Below, in pieces: positions 45,773 through 54,634 of a DNA stretch of 64,000 bases. The DNA is from Massilia phosphatilytica. Its GTDB lineage: Bacteria; Pseudomonadota; Gammaproteobacteria; Burkholderiales; Burkholderiaceae_D. The translations under genes were made by a program, and so were the position numbers. The number at the start of each line of letters is the position of its first letter. The stretch's first letter is position 1. Below the pieces are notes generated by a model. It was not told the origin of the DNA. It was given only the letters and a program-made list of their open reading frames with translations, and did not search any database. Location: the NCBI RefSeq assembly GCF_002968015.1, contig NZ_PUIP01000009.1, forward strand, positions 248,001-312,000. Reading direction: 5' to 3'.

Positions 45773-46558
45773 ATGCGATTAGGGATCATCAGCGCGTTGC
45801 ACGAAGAACAGCAGGGGCTCGTGGAGGCCATGGAAGGGGCCTACAAGCTCACGCACGGCATGCGTGACTACTTCCTCGGACAACTGTGGGAAATCGACGC
45901 TGTGTGCGTTTTATCGCGTATTGGCAAGGTTGCAGCGGCACTGACGACCACAACGCTTGTGGAGAAGTTCGGTGTTACCCACATCCTCTTTACGGGTGTG
46001 GCGGGTGCTGGCGATGCGTCGATCCGTGTCGGCGACATCGTCGTGGCCGAATCGCTAGTCCAGCACGACATGGATGCAAGCCCTTTGTTCCCCCGTTACG
46101 AAGTGCCGTTGACGGGTTTGACGCACTTCCTGTCCGACCACCACATGGCGTTGCAACTGGCGGAGGCGGCACATCGGTTCCTGGAAGACGATTTCGCCCT
46201 CGCCGTCGATCCCGCGGAAAGGGCCGTATTCGCGCTCAGCGGGCCGCGGCTGCATCGAGGCCTGGTGGCCAGTGCCGACCAGTTCGTGAGCGACAAGGGC
46301 CGTCTGGACGCGTTGAATGGGGCATTGCCGGGTCTGCTGGCGGTGGAGATGGAAGGCGCCGCGGTCGCGCAGGCCTGTTTCGAGCTCGGGATTCCGTTCG
46401 GCGTCGTCCGGACGATTTCCGACAATGCCAATGAACACGCGGCCACGGATTTCATGCGTTTCGTAAAATCCGTGGCCGCGCGTTATGCTTTTCACATCGT
46501 CAGGCAGTTCTGCCTGGGCTGGCAGAATCAGGCCAGCAGGGTATCCGCCGGCACATAG
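45773..46558 (+). CDS. mtnN: 5'-Methylthioadenosine/S-adenosylhomocysteine nucleosidase
   Basis: 261 aa. Cleaves adenine from MTA and SAH (methionine recycling; also the first step to autoinducer-2 precursors). N-terminus RLGIISALHEEQ with Glu12, VLSRIGKVAAALTTT, FTGVAGAGD, then the ribose/catalytic motif AVEMEGAAVAQAC (Glu194) and RTISDNANE (Asp217). About 25 residues longer than E. coli MTAN because of a C-terminal extension. That extension overlaps the convergent alanine dehydrogenase gene by 31 bp. First gene to the right of the candidate oriC. Confidence 0.88.
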   Translation: MRLGIISALHEEQQGLVEAMEGAYKLTHGMRDYFLGQLWEIDAVCVLSRIGKVAAALTTTTLVEKFGVTHILFTGVAGAGDASIRVGDIVVAESLVQHDMDASPLFPRYEVPLTGLTHFLSDHHMALQLAEAAHRFLEDDFALAVDPAERAVFALSGPRLHRGLVASADQFVSDKGRLDALNGALPGLLAVEMEGAAVAQACFELGIPFGVVRTISDNANEHAATDFMRFVKSVAARYAFHIVRQFCLGWQNQASRVSAGT

Positions 46559-47643
46559 TCGTAGCCGAGATCCTGGGCGACGGCCGCATAGGTCACTTTG
46601 CCCTCGCAGACGTTCAGGCCGTTCTTGAGGTGCCGATCGTCACGCAGCGCCTGGCGCCAGCCCTTGTTCGCCAGCGCCACGGCGTGGCCTATCGTCGCGT
46701 TGTTCAGCGCGAACGTCGACGTGCGCGCCACTGCACCGGGCATGTTCGCGACGCAGTAATGCACGACGCCGTCCACGACGAACGTCGGATCCGCGTGCGT
46801 TGTCGGATGCGACGTCTCGAAGCAACCGCCCTGGTCGATCGCCACGTCGACGACGACGGCGCCCTTTTTCATCCTTGACACCATGGCGCGCGTGACCAGC
46901 TTCGGCGCCGCGGCACCGGGCACGAGCACGCCGCCGATGACGAGGTCGGCCGACAGCACTGCTTCCTCGATCGCGTGGGTGTTCGAATACAGGGTCGAAA
47001 TCCGGTTGCCGTAGATGAGATCGAGCTGGCGCAGGCGGTCGACGTTCTTGTCGAGCACGGTAACGCGTGCGCCAATGCCGACGGCCATCTGCAGCGCATT
47101 CGTACCGACGACGCCCGCGCCGATGATGACGATGTGGCCCGCCGCCACGCCCGGCACGCCGCCCAGCAGGATGCCGGCGCCGCCCTTCGATTTTTCCAGG
47201 TGGCTGGCGCCGGCCTGGATGGACATCCGCCCTGCCACCTCGCTCATCGGCGCCAGCAGCGGCAGGCCGCCGCCCGGGCCGGTGATGGTTTCGTACGCGA
47301 TGCATACGGCGCCGGATTTCACGAGGGCCGCCGTCTGCTCCGGATCCGGCGCCAGGTGCAGATAGGTGTACAGGATCTGGCCCGGACGCAGCATCGCGCA
47401 TTCCTGCGGCTGCGGTTCCTTCACTTTCACGACCATCTCGGCCTGCGCGAAGATCTCTTGCGCCGACGGGACGATCGCCGCGCCGGCGGCCGTGTACTGC
47501 TCGTCCGTCAACCCGATGCCGGCACCGGCGCCGGTCTGCACGATGACCTTATGGCCGCGCGCGACCAGTTCATGCACGCTGGGGGGCGTCAGGCCCACCC
47601 GGAATTCATTGTTTTTGATTTCTTTTGGTACGCCTATCAACAT
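46528..47643 (-). CDS. ald: Alanine dehydrogenase
   Basis: 371 aa. NAD-dependent reversible deamination of L-alanine to pyruvate. N-terminal GVPKEIKNNEFRVGLTPPSVHELVARGHKVIVQTGAGAGIG, NAD motif IIGAGVVGTNALQMAVGIGARVTVLDKNVDRLRQLD, and a C-terminal NMPGAVARTSTFALNNATIGHAVALANKGW are typical. Key Lys and His (YTYLHLAPD) are present. Monocistronic or read with putA upstream; a hairpin terminator lies in the 103-bp gap. Confidence 0.92.
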   Translation of the reverse strand: MLIGVPKEIKNNEFRVGLTPPSVHELVARGHKVIVQTGAGAGIGLTDEQYTAAGAAIVPSAQEIFAQAEMVVKVKEPQPQECAMLRPGQILYTYLHLAPDPEQTAALVKSGAVCIAYETITGPGGGLPLLAPMSEVAGRMSIQAGASHLEKSKGGAGILLGGVPGVAAGHIVIIGAGVVGTNALQMAVGIGARVTVLDKNVDRLRQLDLIYGNRISTLYSNTHAIEEAVLSADLVIGGVLVPGAAAPKLVTRAMVSRMKKGAVVVDVAIDQGGCFETSHPTTHADPTFVVDGVVHYCVANMPGAVARTSTFALNNATIGHAVALANKGWRQALRDDRHLKNGLNVCEGKVTYAAVAQDLGYDYVPADTLLA

Positions 47644-47681
47644 GTCTGCCTCCAGGTTAAACCTACGAAAAACCTCTCCAA

Positions 47682-47727
47682 AAACAAAACGCCGCGGTGC
47701 AGGCTGACAACCTACAACCGCGGCGTC
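47682..47727 (-). terminator. Terminator of putA
   Basis: A 10-bp perfect stem ACGCCGCGGT/ACCGCGGCGT (47690-47699 and 47717-47726) with a T-rich flank on the minus strand (AAAACAAAAC on plus). It starts 20 bp after the putA stop. Confidence 0.72.
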
Positions 47728-47746
47728 GCAGCCATCCGGGCCCGGA

Positions 47747-50700
47747 TTACAGACCGAGCGTCATCAGGCTTGCGTTACCTCCCGCCGCGGTCGTGTTGAC
47801 GCACAAGGCGCGTTCCGCCACCAGGCGCCACAGCGCCACCGGCTCGCCCGCACGGGTGTCGACGATGCCGACGATCGCGCCCGGACGGGCTGCCAGCTTT
47901 TCCTGCAGATCGCTGGCGAGACCCTGTTCGACCAAGGCCAGGGCGAACTCGCTGCCCTCCAGTTCCTGCGCATTGATGAACCGCACGCGTTCCTTGACGG
48001 CGATCGGCAACGCGGGAAGCGCTTCCGCCAGCACGAGTGCGCGGTTGCCCGTCGCGAACGCGGCCGCCAGTTGGTTCAGCAGGCTCGCGGTGCCGTCCGG
48101 TGCGCACAGGACTGTGCCGCGCGGGACGAAATCGAGCTGGTTGCGCTCGCCTGTCGGGCCCGGCAAGTCGATGCGCACGCCGTCCAGGGTCGTTTCCATG
48201 TAGCCGTTCGCCAGGTTGGCAATGTCGCCGTGGTCGTTCGCGCACGCCCAGGCGAGCAGGCCGTCCAGCGCGTTGTTGCCGCGGCGCGCATGTTTCAGCA
48301 GCGGCGCCGCATCCTTTTGCAGGCGTTTCAGGTACAGCGGGCCGCCGGCCTTGGGACCCGTGCCGGATTTGCCCTCTCCGCCGAACGGCTGCACGCCGAC
48401 GACGGCGCCCACGATGTTGCGGTTCACGTAGATGTTGCCGACGTGGGCACGCGTCGTGATGAACTCGATGGTTTCGTCGATGCGCGAATGCACGCCCAGC
48501 GTGAGGCCGTAGCCGGTGGCGTTGATCGTGTCGACGACCTTGTCCAGGTCGGAACGGCGCCAGCGCACGATGTGCAGCACGGGACCGAAGACTTCACGCT
48601 TCAGTTCGCTCATCGAGCCGATCTCGAGCACGGTCGGCGGCACGAATGTCCCTTGCGCCTGCAGCGCGTCCGGCAGGACGAGCGAGAAATGCTGCTTCGC
48701 CACCGCCTTCATGCGCTCGATGTGGCCGAGCAGGTTCTGCTGGGCTTCCTTGTCGATGACGGGACCGATGTCGGTGGACAGGCGGTCCGGCACGCCCACG
48801 CGCAGTTCCTGCATGGCGCCCTTGAGCATCTTGATCGTCTTGTCGGCGATATCGTCCTGCAGGAACAGTACGCGCAGCGCGGAGCAGCGCTGGCCGGCGC
48901 TGTCGAATGCCGAACTCAGCACATCCTGGACGACTTGTTCCGGCAGCGCGGACGAATCGACGATCAATGCGTTCTGGCCACCCGTCTCGGCGATCAGCGG
49001 AATGTCGGCGCCTTCGTGCGCGGCACGGCCAGCCAGCGTACGGTTGATCAATTGCGCGACTTCCGTCGACCCCGTAAAGATGACAGCTTTTACACGCGCA
49101 TCGCCGGTCAGCGCGGCGCCGACGGTCTCGCCGCGGCCCGGGAGCAATTGCAGCGCGCCTTTTGGCACACCCGCTTCGTGGAACAATTGCACGGCGCGGT
49201 GGGCGATCAGCGGGGTCTGCTCGGCCGGTTTTGCCAGCACGACGTTGCCGGCGGCCAGTGCGGCCGCGACCTGGCCCGTGAAGATGGCCAGCGGGAAATT
49301 CCACGGGCTGATGCACGTCACCGGACCCAGCGCGCGGGCTTCCTGGGCGTTGCGGATCTCGGCCGCGTAATAGCGCAGGAAATCGACGGCCTCGCGCACT
49401 TCCGCGATCGCGTTCGGCAGCGATTTACCGGCTTCGCGCACGGCCAGGGCCATCAGTTCGCCGCGGTATTGCTCGAACAAATCGCCGACGCGGGCGATGA
49501 TGTCGGCGCGGCCGGCATTGCCGATGCCTTCCCAGCCCGGGGCGGCGTTCGTGGCGGCCTGCAGTGCCGTGTCGACGTCGGCGGTGGTCGCTTCCGTGAC
49601 CTGGCCGACGATGTCCGCCGACTGCGCGGGATTCACAATGTTCACCGCACCGGCAGCGGCGACGGGACCGTCGACGAGCGGCGCGGCGACATGGTGGCGC
49701 GGCGTGCCGAGGTCGGCGGCCAGTTCGGCCAGCACGTGATCGTTGGCCAGGTCGAGACCGGCGGAGTTGCGGCGGCCGTCCGGGAACAGGCTCAACGGCA
49801 GCGGAATGCGCGGATGCGGCAGGCATTGCGCGGCGCGCGCGGCTTCGAACGGGTCGGTCAGCAGGGTATCGATGGGCACGTTCTCGTCGACGATCTGGTT
49901 CACGAACGACGAATTGGCACCGTTTTCCAGCAGGCGGCGCACGAGGTAGGCGAGCAGCGTCTCGTGCGACCCGACCGGCGCGTAGATCCGGCAGGCTTTA
50001 CCGAGGTTGTCCTTGCCGACGACCTGGTCGTACAAGGTTTCTCCCATGCCGTGCAGGCACTGGAATTCGTAATTGCTCACGCCGTCGGCCCTGGCCCACG
50101 TGTAGATCACGGACAGGGAATGGGCATTGTGCGTGGCGAACTGGGCGTAGATGACGTCCGTCGCGGCGAGCAGCTTGCGCGCGCACGTGAGGTAAGACAC
50201 GTCCGTGTAGATCTTGCGCGTGTAGACTGGATAGCCGGGCAGGCCGTCGACCTGGGCGCGCTTGATTTCCGCATCCCAGTACGCGCCCTTGACCAGGCGC
50301 ACCATGAATTTCCGGCCGCTGCGGCGGGCAAGATCCACCACGAAATCGATCACGAACGGGCAGCGCTTCTGGTACGCCTGCACGACGAGGCCGATGCCTT
50401 CGAAGCCGGCCAAAGATGGATCGAAAGCAAGCGCTTCCAGCATGTCCAGCGAGATTTCCAGGCGGTCCGCTTCTTCGGCGTCGATGTTGATGCCGATGTT
50501 GTATTCCTTGGCGAGCAGCACGAGGTTGCGCACCCGCGGCAGCAGTTCGCCCATCACGCGGGCATATTGTGCGCGGCTGTAGCGCGGATGCAGGGCCGAC
50601 AGCTTGATCGAGATGCCCGGACCGTCCTTGATGCCGCGGCCATTCGAGGCCTTGCCGATCGCGTGGATGGCCGCTTCGTACGAGGCATAGTAATTGTCGG

Positions 50701-51382
50701 CATCGGATTCCGTCAGCGCCGCTTCGCCCAGCATGTCGTAGGAATAGCGGTAGCCGCGGGTTTCGTTCTCGCGGCTGTTCTTCAGCGCTTCATCGATGGT
50801 CTGGCCGGTGACGAACTGGTTGCCCAGCATGCGCATCGCGAGATCGACGCCCTTGCGGATCAGCGGCTCGCCGCCCTTGGCGATCATGCGGGTCAGCGCG
50901 GCGCCGAGGCCCTTCTCGCTGCTGGACGACACGAGCTTGCCGGTGACGAGCAGGCCCCAGGTCGCCGCGTTCACGAACAGCGACGGCGATTCGCCCAGGT
51001 GCTTTTTCCAGTCGCCCTTGCTGATCTTGTCTGCGATCAGCCGGTCGGCCGTTTCCGTGTCGGGAATGCGCAGCAGCGCTTCCGCCAGGCACATCAGTGC
51101 GACGCCTTCTTCGGACGACAGCGAAAATTCGTGCATCAGCGCATCGACGCCCGACGAGCGCGTGCGTTTTTCGCGCACGGCCGACACGAGGCGGTGCGCC
51201 AGCATGTAGGCGTCGGCGTTGGCGCAGGCACCCTGGGCCAGCAGGCATTCCACCGCAGCGGTCTCGTCGCGGCGGTAGGCGGCGGTGATCGCGGCGCGCA
51301 GCGGCGTCTGTTCGCGGCGGGTTTCGGCCTGCAGGGCGTCGAAAGGGACGTAAGTGGAAGCCGGGAAGGCGGCAATGTTCAT
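47747..51382 (-). CDS. putA: Bifunctional proline dehydrogenase / P5C dehydrogenase (PutA, no DNA-binding domain)
   Basis: 1211 aa from the ATG at 51382. Oxidises proline to glutamate with FAD then NAD. The PRODH barrel is at about 180-480 (GPGISIKLSALHPRYSRAQYARVM, VRLVKGAYWDAEIKRAQ, YAQFATHNAHS, RIYAPVGSHETLLAYLVRRLLENGANSSFVN). The ALDH-fold P5CDH is at about 560-1030 (SPWNFPLAIFTGQVAAAL, FTGSTEVAQLI, ETGGQNALIVDSSALPEQ, SAGQRCSALRVLF with catalytic Cys). A C-terminal domain to 1211 follows. The N-terminal ribbon-helix-helix repressor domain of E. coli PutA (1320 aa) is absent, so regulation must be external. The divergent Lrp-type gene is the obvious candidate. Confidence 0.94.
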   Translation of the reverse strand: MNIAAFPASTYVPFDALQAETRREQTPLRAAITAAYRRDETAAVECLLAQGACANADAYMLAHRLVSAVREKRTRSSGVDALMHEFSLSSEEGVALMCLAEALLRIPDTETADRLIADKISKGDWKKHLGESPSLFVNAATWGLLVTGKLVSSSSEKGLGAALTRMIAKGGEPLIRKGVDLAMRMLGNQFVTGQTIDEALKNSRENETRGYRYSYDMLGEAALTESDADNYYASYEAAIHAIGKASNGRGIKDGPGISIKLSALHPRYSRAQYARVMGELLPRVRNLVLLAKEYNIGINIDAEEADRLEISLDMLEALAFDPSLAGFEGIGLVVQAYQKRCPFVIDFVVDLARRSGRKFMVRLVKGAYWDAEIKRAQVDGLPGYPVYTRKIYTDVSYLTCARKLLAATDVIYAQFATHNAHSLSVIYTWARADGVSNYEFQCLHGMGETLYDQVVGKDNLGKACRIYAPVGSHETLLAYLVRRLLENGANSSFVNQIVDENVPIDTLLTDPFEAARAAQCLPHPRIPLPLSLFPDGRRNSAGLDLANDHVLAELAADLGTPRHHVAAPLVDGPVAAAGAVNIVNPAQSADIVGQVTEATTADVDTALQAATNAAPGWEGIGNAGRADIIARVGDLFEQYRGELMALAVREAGKSLPNAIAEVREAVDFLRYYAAEIRNAQEARALGPVTCISPWNFPLAIFTGQVAAALAAGNVVLAKPAEQTPLIAHRAVQLFHEAGVPKGALQLLPGRGETVGAALTGDARVKAVIFTGSTEVAQLINRTLAGRAAHEGADIPLIAETGGQNALIVDSSALPEQVVQDVLSSAFDSAGQRCSALRVLFLQDDIADKTIKMLKGAMQELRVGVPDRLSTDIGPVIDKEAQQNLLGHIERMKAVAKQHFSLVLPDALQAQGTFVPPTVLEIGSMSELKREVFGPVLHIVRWRRSDLDKVVDTINATGYGLTLGVHSRIDETIEFITTRAHVGNIYVNRNIVGAVVGVQPFGGEGKSGTGPKAGGPLYLKRLQKDAAPLLKHARRGNNALDGLLAWACANDHGDIANLANGYMETTLDGVRIDLPGPTGERNQLDFVPRGTVLCAPDGTASLLNQLAAAFATGNRALVLAEALPALPIAVKERVRFINAQELEGSEFALALVEQGLASDLQEKLAARPGAIVGIVDTRAGEPVALWRLVAERALCVNTTAAGGNASLMTLGL

Positions 51383-51563
51383 GAAGGTCTGGAAAAAATG
51401 GATGAGGACGAGCACCGGCGGAGCGCCGTACTGAAGTGCGGATCGATGATTCGATTGTAGAAGGAAATCTTCTGGATTAATTCTGTTTTTACAGAAGACT
51501 AGCAATAGATAGTTTTTGGTGAGAGAATTTCACCAAATAATATTTATAGTGGAGAGAGAACAA

Positions 51564-52019
51564 ATGCTGGACAAGATCAGCAAGAAAATCCTGGCCGAGC
51601 TGCAGAGCGACGGGCGTATCAGCAACGTCGAGCTCGCTGCACGGGTCAACCTGTCGCCCGCCGCCTGCCTCGAGCGGGTGCGCAAGCTGCACGAGTCCGG
51701 CTACATCATGGGCTATACGGCCCAGTTGAATCCGCAACTGCTGGACGTGTCTCTGCTGGTGTTCATCGAAGTGGTGCTGGACCGCACCACCCCGGAAGTC
51801 TTCGACGCGTTCAAGCAGAGCGTGCAATTGATTCCCGAAGTGCTCGAATGCCACATGGTGGCCGGCGGATTCGATTACCTCGTCAAGGCGCGCGTGAAAG
51901 ACATGGCAGCTTACCGCGAATTCCTCGGCAAGACATTGCTGCAGAAAGGCGTGCGCGAGACGCACACGTATGCAGTGATGGAAGAAGTGAAAAACACCAC
52001 CAAGCTGCCCATCAAATGA
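51564..52019 (+). CDS. Lrp/AsnC family regulator, probable activator of putA (PutR-like)
   Basis: 151 aa from the ATG at 51564 with a GAGAGA ribosome-binding site; 16 more residues are open upstream but atypical. N-terminal winged HTH: LDKISKKILAELQSDGRISNVELAARVNLSPAACLERVRKLHESGYI. The RAM ligand domain follows: SLLVFIEVVLD, ECHMVAGGFDYLVKARVKDMAAYREFL. Divergent from putA across 181 bp, the arrangement of proline-responsive PutR systems. The function is inferred from this context. Confidence 0.86.
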   Translation: MLDKISKKILAELQSDGRISNVELAARVNLSPAACLERVRKLHESGYIMGYTAQLNPQLLDVSLLVFIEVVLDRTTPEVFDAFKQSVQLIPEVLECHMVAGGFDYLVKARVKDMAAYREFLGKTLLQKGVRETHTYAVMEEVKNTTKLPIK

Positions 52020-52020
52020 A

Positions 52021-52045
52021 CAACGCCCCGGCAGGCGGGGCGTTG
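52021..52045. terminator. Hairpin between convergent Lrp and LysR genes
   Basis: Perfect stem CAACGCCCC/GGGGCGTTG starting one base after the Lrp-gene stop. The following T-tract is weak (TATCTT), so strength is uncertain. Confidence 0.55.
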
Positions 52046-52050
52046 TATCT

Positions 52051-53031
52051 TCAGGCGATCTTTTCCATCTTTTCCGATGCTTCCGACTTCTGCGGAAGCA
52101 TCTTTTGCGCCGTGGCGGACAGGCTTTCCAGGTTCTTGCGCAGCCAGCGGTGCGCCGGGCTGCGGCCGTCGCGTTCGTGCCACAGCATGTCCAGGTGCAC
52201 GGCCGGCAGCTGGAACGGCAGCTCGCGCCAGATGAGTTGTTCGGCCGCACCGGTCGAGGCGATCAAGTGCTTCGGCAGCACCGTCACCAGGTCCGAGTTC
52301 GCGACCACGCGGCCGGCCGTGAAGAACTGGTTCACGGTCAGCAGGATGCGCCGCTCGCGGCCGATCTGCGCCAGTGCTTCGTCGACGAGGCCGTGGGCGC
52401 GGCCGGAGAAGCTCACGAGCAGGTGGTTCGCCTTGCAATAATCGTCGAGGTCGAGCGTGCTTTGCGCCAGCGGGTGATTCTTGCGCATCACGACGACATA
52501 TTCTCCCGAATACAGGCGCTCGTGGCGGATCGGCGAGCCCGTCTCGTACGACAACTGGGCCGCGACGCCGGGAAAGAAGCCGACGGCCAGGTCGATGTCA
52601 CCGCGCAGCAGCATCGGACGCGGTTCGCGGGTGGTCAGCGGCACCATGCGGATATTGACGCCCGGCGCCTCTTTTTCGATCGACCGAACCAGCGAGGGCA
52701 GCCACAGGGCGGCCGTGGCGTCCGCCATCGCCATGCGGAACGTCGCCTGGGCCTTGGAAACATCGAACGTTTCCGGCATCACGGCCGCTTCCAGCGCGGC
52801 CAGCGCCTGGCGCACGGCGGGCCACAGCGCTTCCGCGCGTGGCGTCGGCTTGACGCCGTACGCCGTGCGGATCAGCAACTCGTCGCCGAGGCTTTCGCGC
52901 AAGCGTTTGATGGCATTCGAGACGGCCGGCTGGGTCATCGCGAGGTGACCGGCGGCGCGTGTCAGGTTTTGCTCGGTCATGACGGCGTCGAAGACGCGGA
53001 GCAGGTTCAGATCAAGCGTGAGGAAGCTCAT
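52051..53031 (-). CDS. LysR-family transcriptional regulator
   Basis: 326 aa. HTH at the N-terminus: LDLNLLRVFDAVMTEQNLTRAAGHLAMTQPAVSNAIKRLRESLGDELLIRTAYGVKPTPRAE. The effector domain follows (FRMAMADATAALWLPSLVRSI, LRGDIDLAVGFFPG). The C-terminus looks slightly longer than usual, ending in a Lys/Glu-rich tail (MLPQKSEASEKMEKIA). The inducer and target are unknown; no divergent enzyme gene is next to it. Confidence 0.88.
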   Translation of the reverse strand: MSFLTLDLNLLRVFDAVMTEQNLTRAAGHLAMTQPAVSNAIKRLRESLGDELLIRTAYGVKPTPRAEALWPAVRQALAALEAAVMPETFDVSKAQATFRMAMADATAALWLPSLVRSIEKEAPGVNIRMVPLTTREPRPMLLRGDIDLAVGFFPGVAAQLSYETGSPIRHERLYSGEYVVVMRKNHPLAQSTLDLDDYCKANHLLVSFSGRAHGLVDEALAQIGRERRILLTVNQFFTAGRVVANSDLVTVLPKHLIASTGAAEQLIWRELPFQLPAVHLDMLWHERDGRSPAHRWLRKNLESLSATAQKMLPQKSEASEKMEKIA

Positions 53032-53194
53032 GGGACTCCGTTCAGGACTGGCAATGGTTCATAGGTACGGTAAGTGTACCTGATTTCCATTCACGATCAA
53101 TATAATAGCTATTACTAAGTGTAATTAGATTTATATGTTGCGTTGCACTATAGTTACATCGAACGAATAGATCAGCTTGCCACTTAGCCTTCCC

Positions 53195-53425
53195 ATGTCC
53201 TTCTCTGCCACCCTTTTCCAGACGCCGGTAATGGCCCTGCCGTTTGCCCATCTGCTCCTGAGCATGGTCCAGTTGACCCTGCTGGGCGGCGTGTTGATGT
53301 TCTTCCGCCCGCTGCTGGTCGGCATCGCCCGTGCGCTGATGCTGATCGTACGCCCGCGCCCGACGAAGGACGAACTGGCGGCACGCAGACAGCGCGCCCA
53401 AGCCGCAGCCGTGGGATCCCACTGA
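53195..53425 (+). CDS. Small hydrophobic membrane protein, hypothetical
   Basis: 76 aa from the ATG at 53195 (82 aa if the ATG at 53177 is used). One or two membrane segments (LPFAHLLLSMVQLTLLGGVLMFFRPLLVGIARALMLIV) and a basic, Ala/Arg-rich cytoplasmic tail (RPRPTKDELAARRQRAQ). No family recognised. The strong terminator 36 bp downstream supports transcription. Confidence 0.6.
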   Translation: MSFSATLFQTPVMALPFAHLLLSMVQLTLLGGVLMFFRPLLVGIARALMLIVRPRPTKDELAARRQRAQAAAVGSH

Positions 53426-53460
53426 TCCCTACAGTCTAGTCTACAAAGCTTCTTTCCCGA

Positions 53461-53496
53461 AAGCGGCGCCCGGATTACCGGGCGCCGCTTTTTTTT
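53461..53496 (+). terminator. Rho-independent terminator
   Basis: 13-bp perfect stem AAGCGGCGCCCGG/CCGGGCGCCGCTT with an ATTA loop, followed by T6. Ends the small membrane-protein transcript. Confidence 0.9.
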
Positions 53497-53927
53497 CGCC
53501 CTCATATTCACCCGTCGCGGGTGACTCGCGGTTGCTCGAGTTGCCAGGCGGTTTTTTTTGCCGGTTTCATTTAACAATTAGTCGATATGATGAAGGAGTA
53601 GCAAAAAATCGATGATTCATGAATTGATGAGTTAGTGATAAATTGAAAGAGGATAGCGTATTATTGATGAGATATGGCGAAATTCAGTCGGTTGCGAATC
53701 CAGCAGGTCAATGGCGCACTATTGCGTTGAGATAATGGTGATATCGCCGTAATTCCAGCAAAAATGTGCGTGTGATATGCGAAGTTCATGATTGGTCGTA
53801 TGGTATGGATGAGTTAAGGTAATTATCGATCCGGTCGAATGCATGCGCCGCCAGAGGCGTCGGCATGCCGGCTGGTACCCCACCTCATCCAGAAATCCGG
53901 ACCGTACGCAGTCAAAAAACGAGGGCG

Positions 53928-53965
53928 AAAAAAAACGCGGCCGCCGGTTGCCCGGGGCCGCGTTT
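53928..53965 (-). terminator. Terminator of the chalcone-isomerase-like gene
   Basis: Stem AAACGCGGCC/GGCCGCGTTT, followed on the minus strand by a T8 run. About 20 bp after the stop at 53984. Confidence 0.82.
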
Positions 53966-53983
53966 CGGAGGAAAACGAGAGGC

Positions 53984-54583
53984 TTACTTGGCGTCGCCCA
54001 GCAGCGCCGGCTTGAGCGAGCGGTCGACGGGCTTGTCGCCCAGCCAGATGCGCAGGATCGCGTTGTAGAAGTTGATGTCCGGGATAGGCCCGCCCAGCTT
54101 CTGGCCGTTCAGCTCGGCCTGCGTGCCGGTGCCCGGGATCCAGTCCAGGTGCAGCACGTCGCCCTTCTTGAGACCGTCGACGGAGGCGAATATCTCTCCG
54201 ATCTTGCTGATCTGGGCCACGATGCGCTGTTTTTCCGCCTTGTCGATGTTCTCGTTCAGGCCATCCATGAAGGCCTTGCCGAAATCCTCGGACGAGATGT
54301 CGCGCGCCATCTGCAGGGTCACGCGGCGCGGGCCTTCTTCCTTCAGGATTTCGGCCGTGTTGTTCTTCTTCTCCGGCAGGTACAGGCCGGCCGCGTAGAC
54401 CTTGACGACGAACTTGGTGCGCATGCCGGCACCGTTCAGTTTCAGGTCCTTGCCGGCGACCTTGGCGGTGTCGTCGAACTTGTAGCCGCTGACGTCGACC
54501 GCGGCGGCGGCCGGCAGGCTCGCAGCAATGGTCAGGATGGCGCCGGCGAGCAGGCCCTTGATGGCAAATGTCGGGGTAGTCAT
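53984..54583 (-). CDS. Chalcone-isomerase-like exported protein
   Basis: 199 aa. Signal peptide to about residue 27 (ILTIAASLPAAAA). Chalcone-isomerase-fold features: AGKDLKLNGAGMRTKFVVKVYAAGLYLPEKKNNTAEIL, KRVTLQMARDIS-like strand, FMDGLNENID, and GQKLGGPIPDINFYNAILRIWLGDKPVD at the C-terminus. Bacterial members are not flavonoid enzymes as far as known; probably a periplasmic fatty-acid- or lipid-binding protein. Directly downstream of the chemoreceptor gene on the same strand (51 bp). Confidence 0.83.
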   Translation of the reverse strand: MTTPTFAIKGLLAGAILTIAASLPAAAAVDVSGYKFDDTAKVAGKDLKLNGAGMRTKFVVKVYAAGLYLPEKKNNTAEILKEEGPRRVTLQMARDISSEDFGKAFMDGLNENIDKAEKQRIVAQISKIGEIFASVDGLKKGDVLHLDWIPGTGTQAELNGQKLGGPIPDINFYNAILRIWLGDKPVDRSLKPALLGDAK

Positions 54584-54634
54584 GGTTGTCTCCTTGTTGG
54601 GAAGGCTATCGTTGTGAAAATCGTTGGCCGCAGA

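Larger units (their letters stand above)
53426..53983. other. 558-bp intergenic region, partly AT-rich
   Basis: Contains the terminator at 53461-53496, then about 250 bp (53575-53830) clearly richer in A and T than the rest of the window, without a credible ORF, and finally a minus-strand terminator at 53928-53965. No repeat or RNA structure was recognised in the AT-rich part. Confidence 0.55.

Noticed and set aside
48071..51460. 1129-codon plus-strand open frame opposite putA
   Set aside because: Mirror of the putA codons in GC-rich DNA: Arg/Val/Asp-rich with no domains, while the minus strand encodes an intact PutA.
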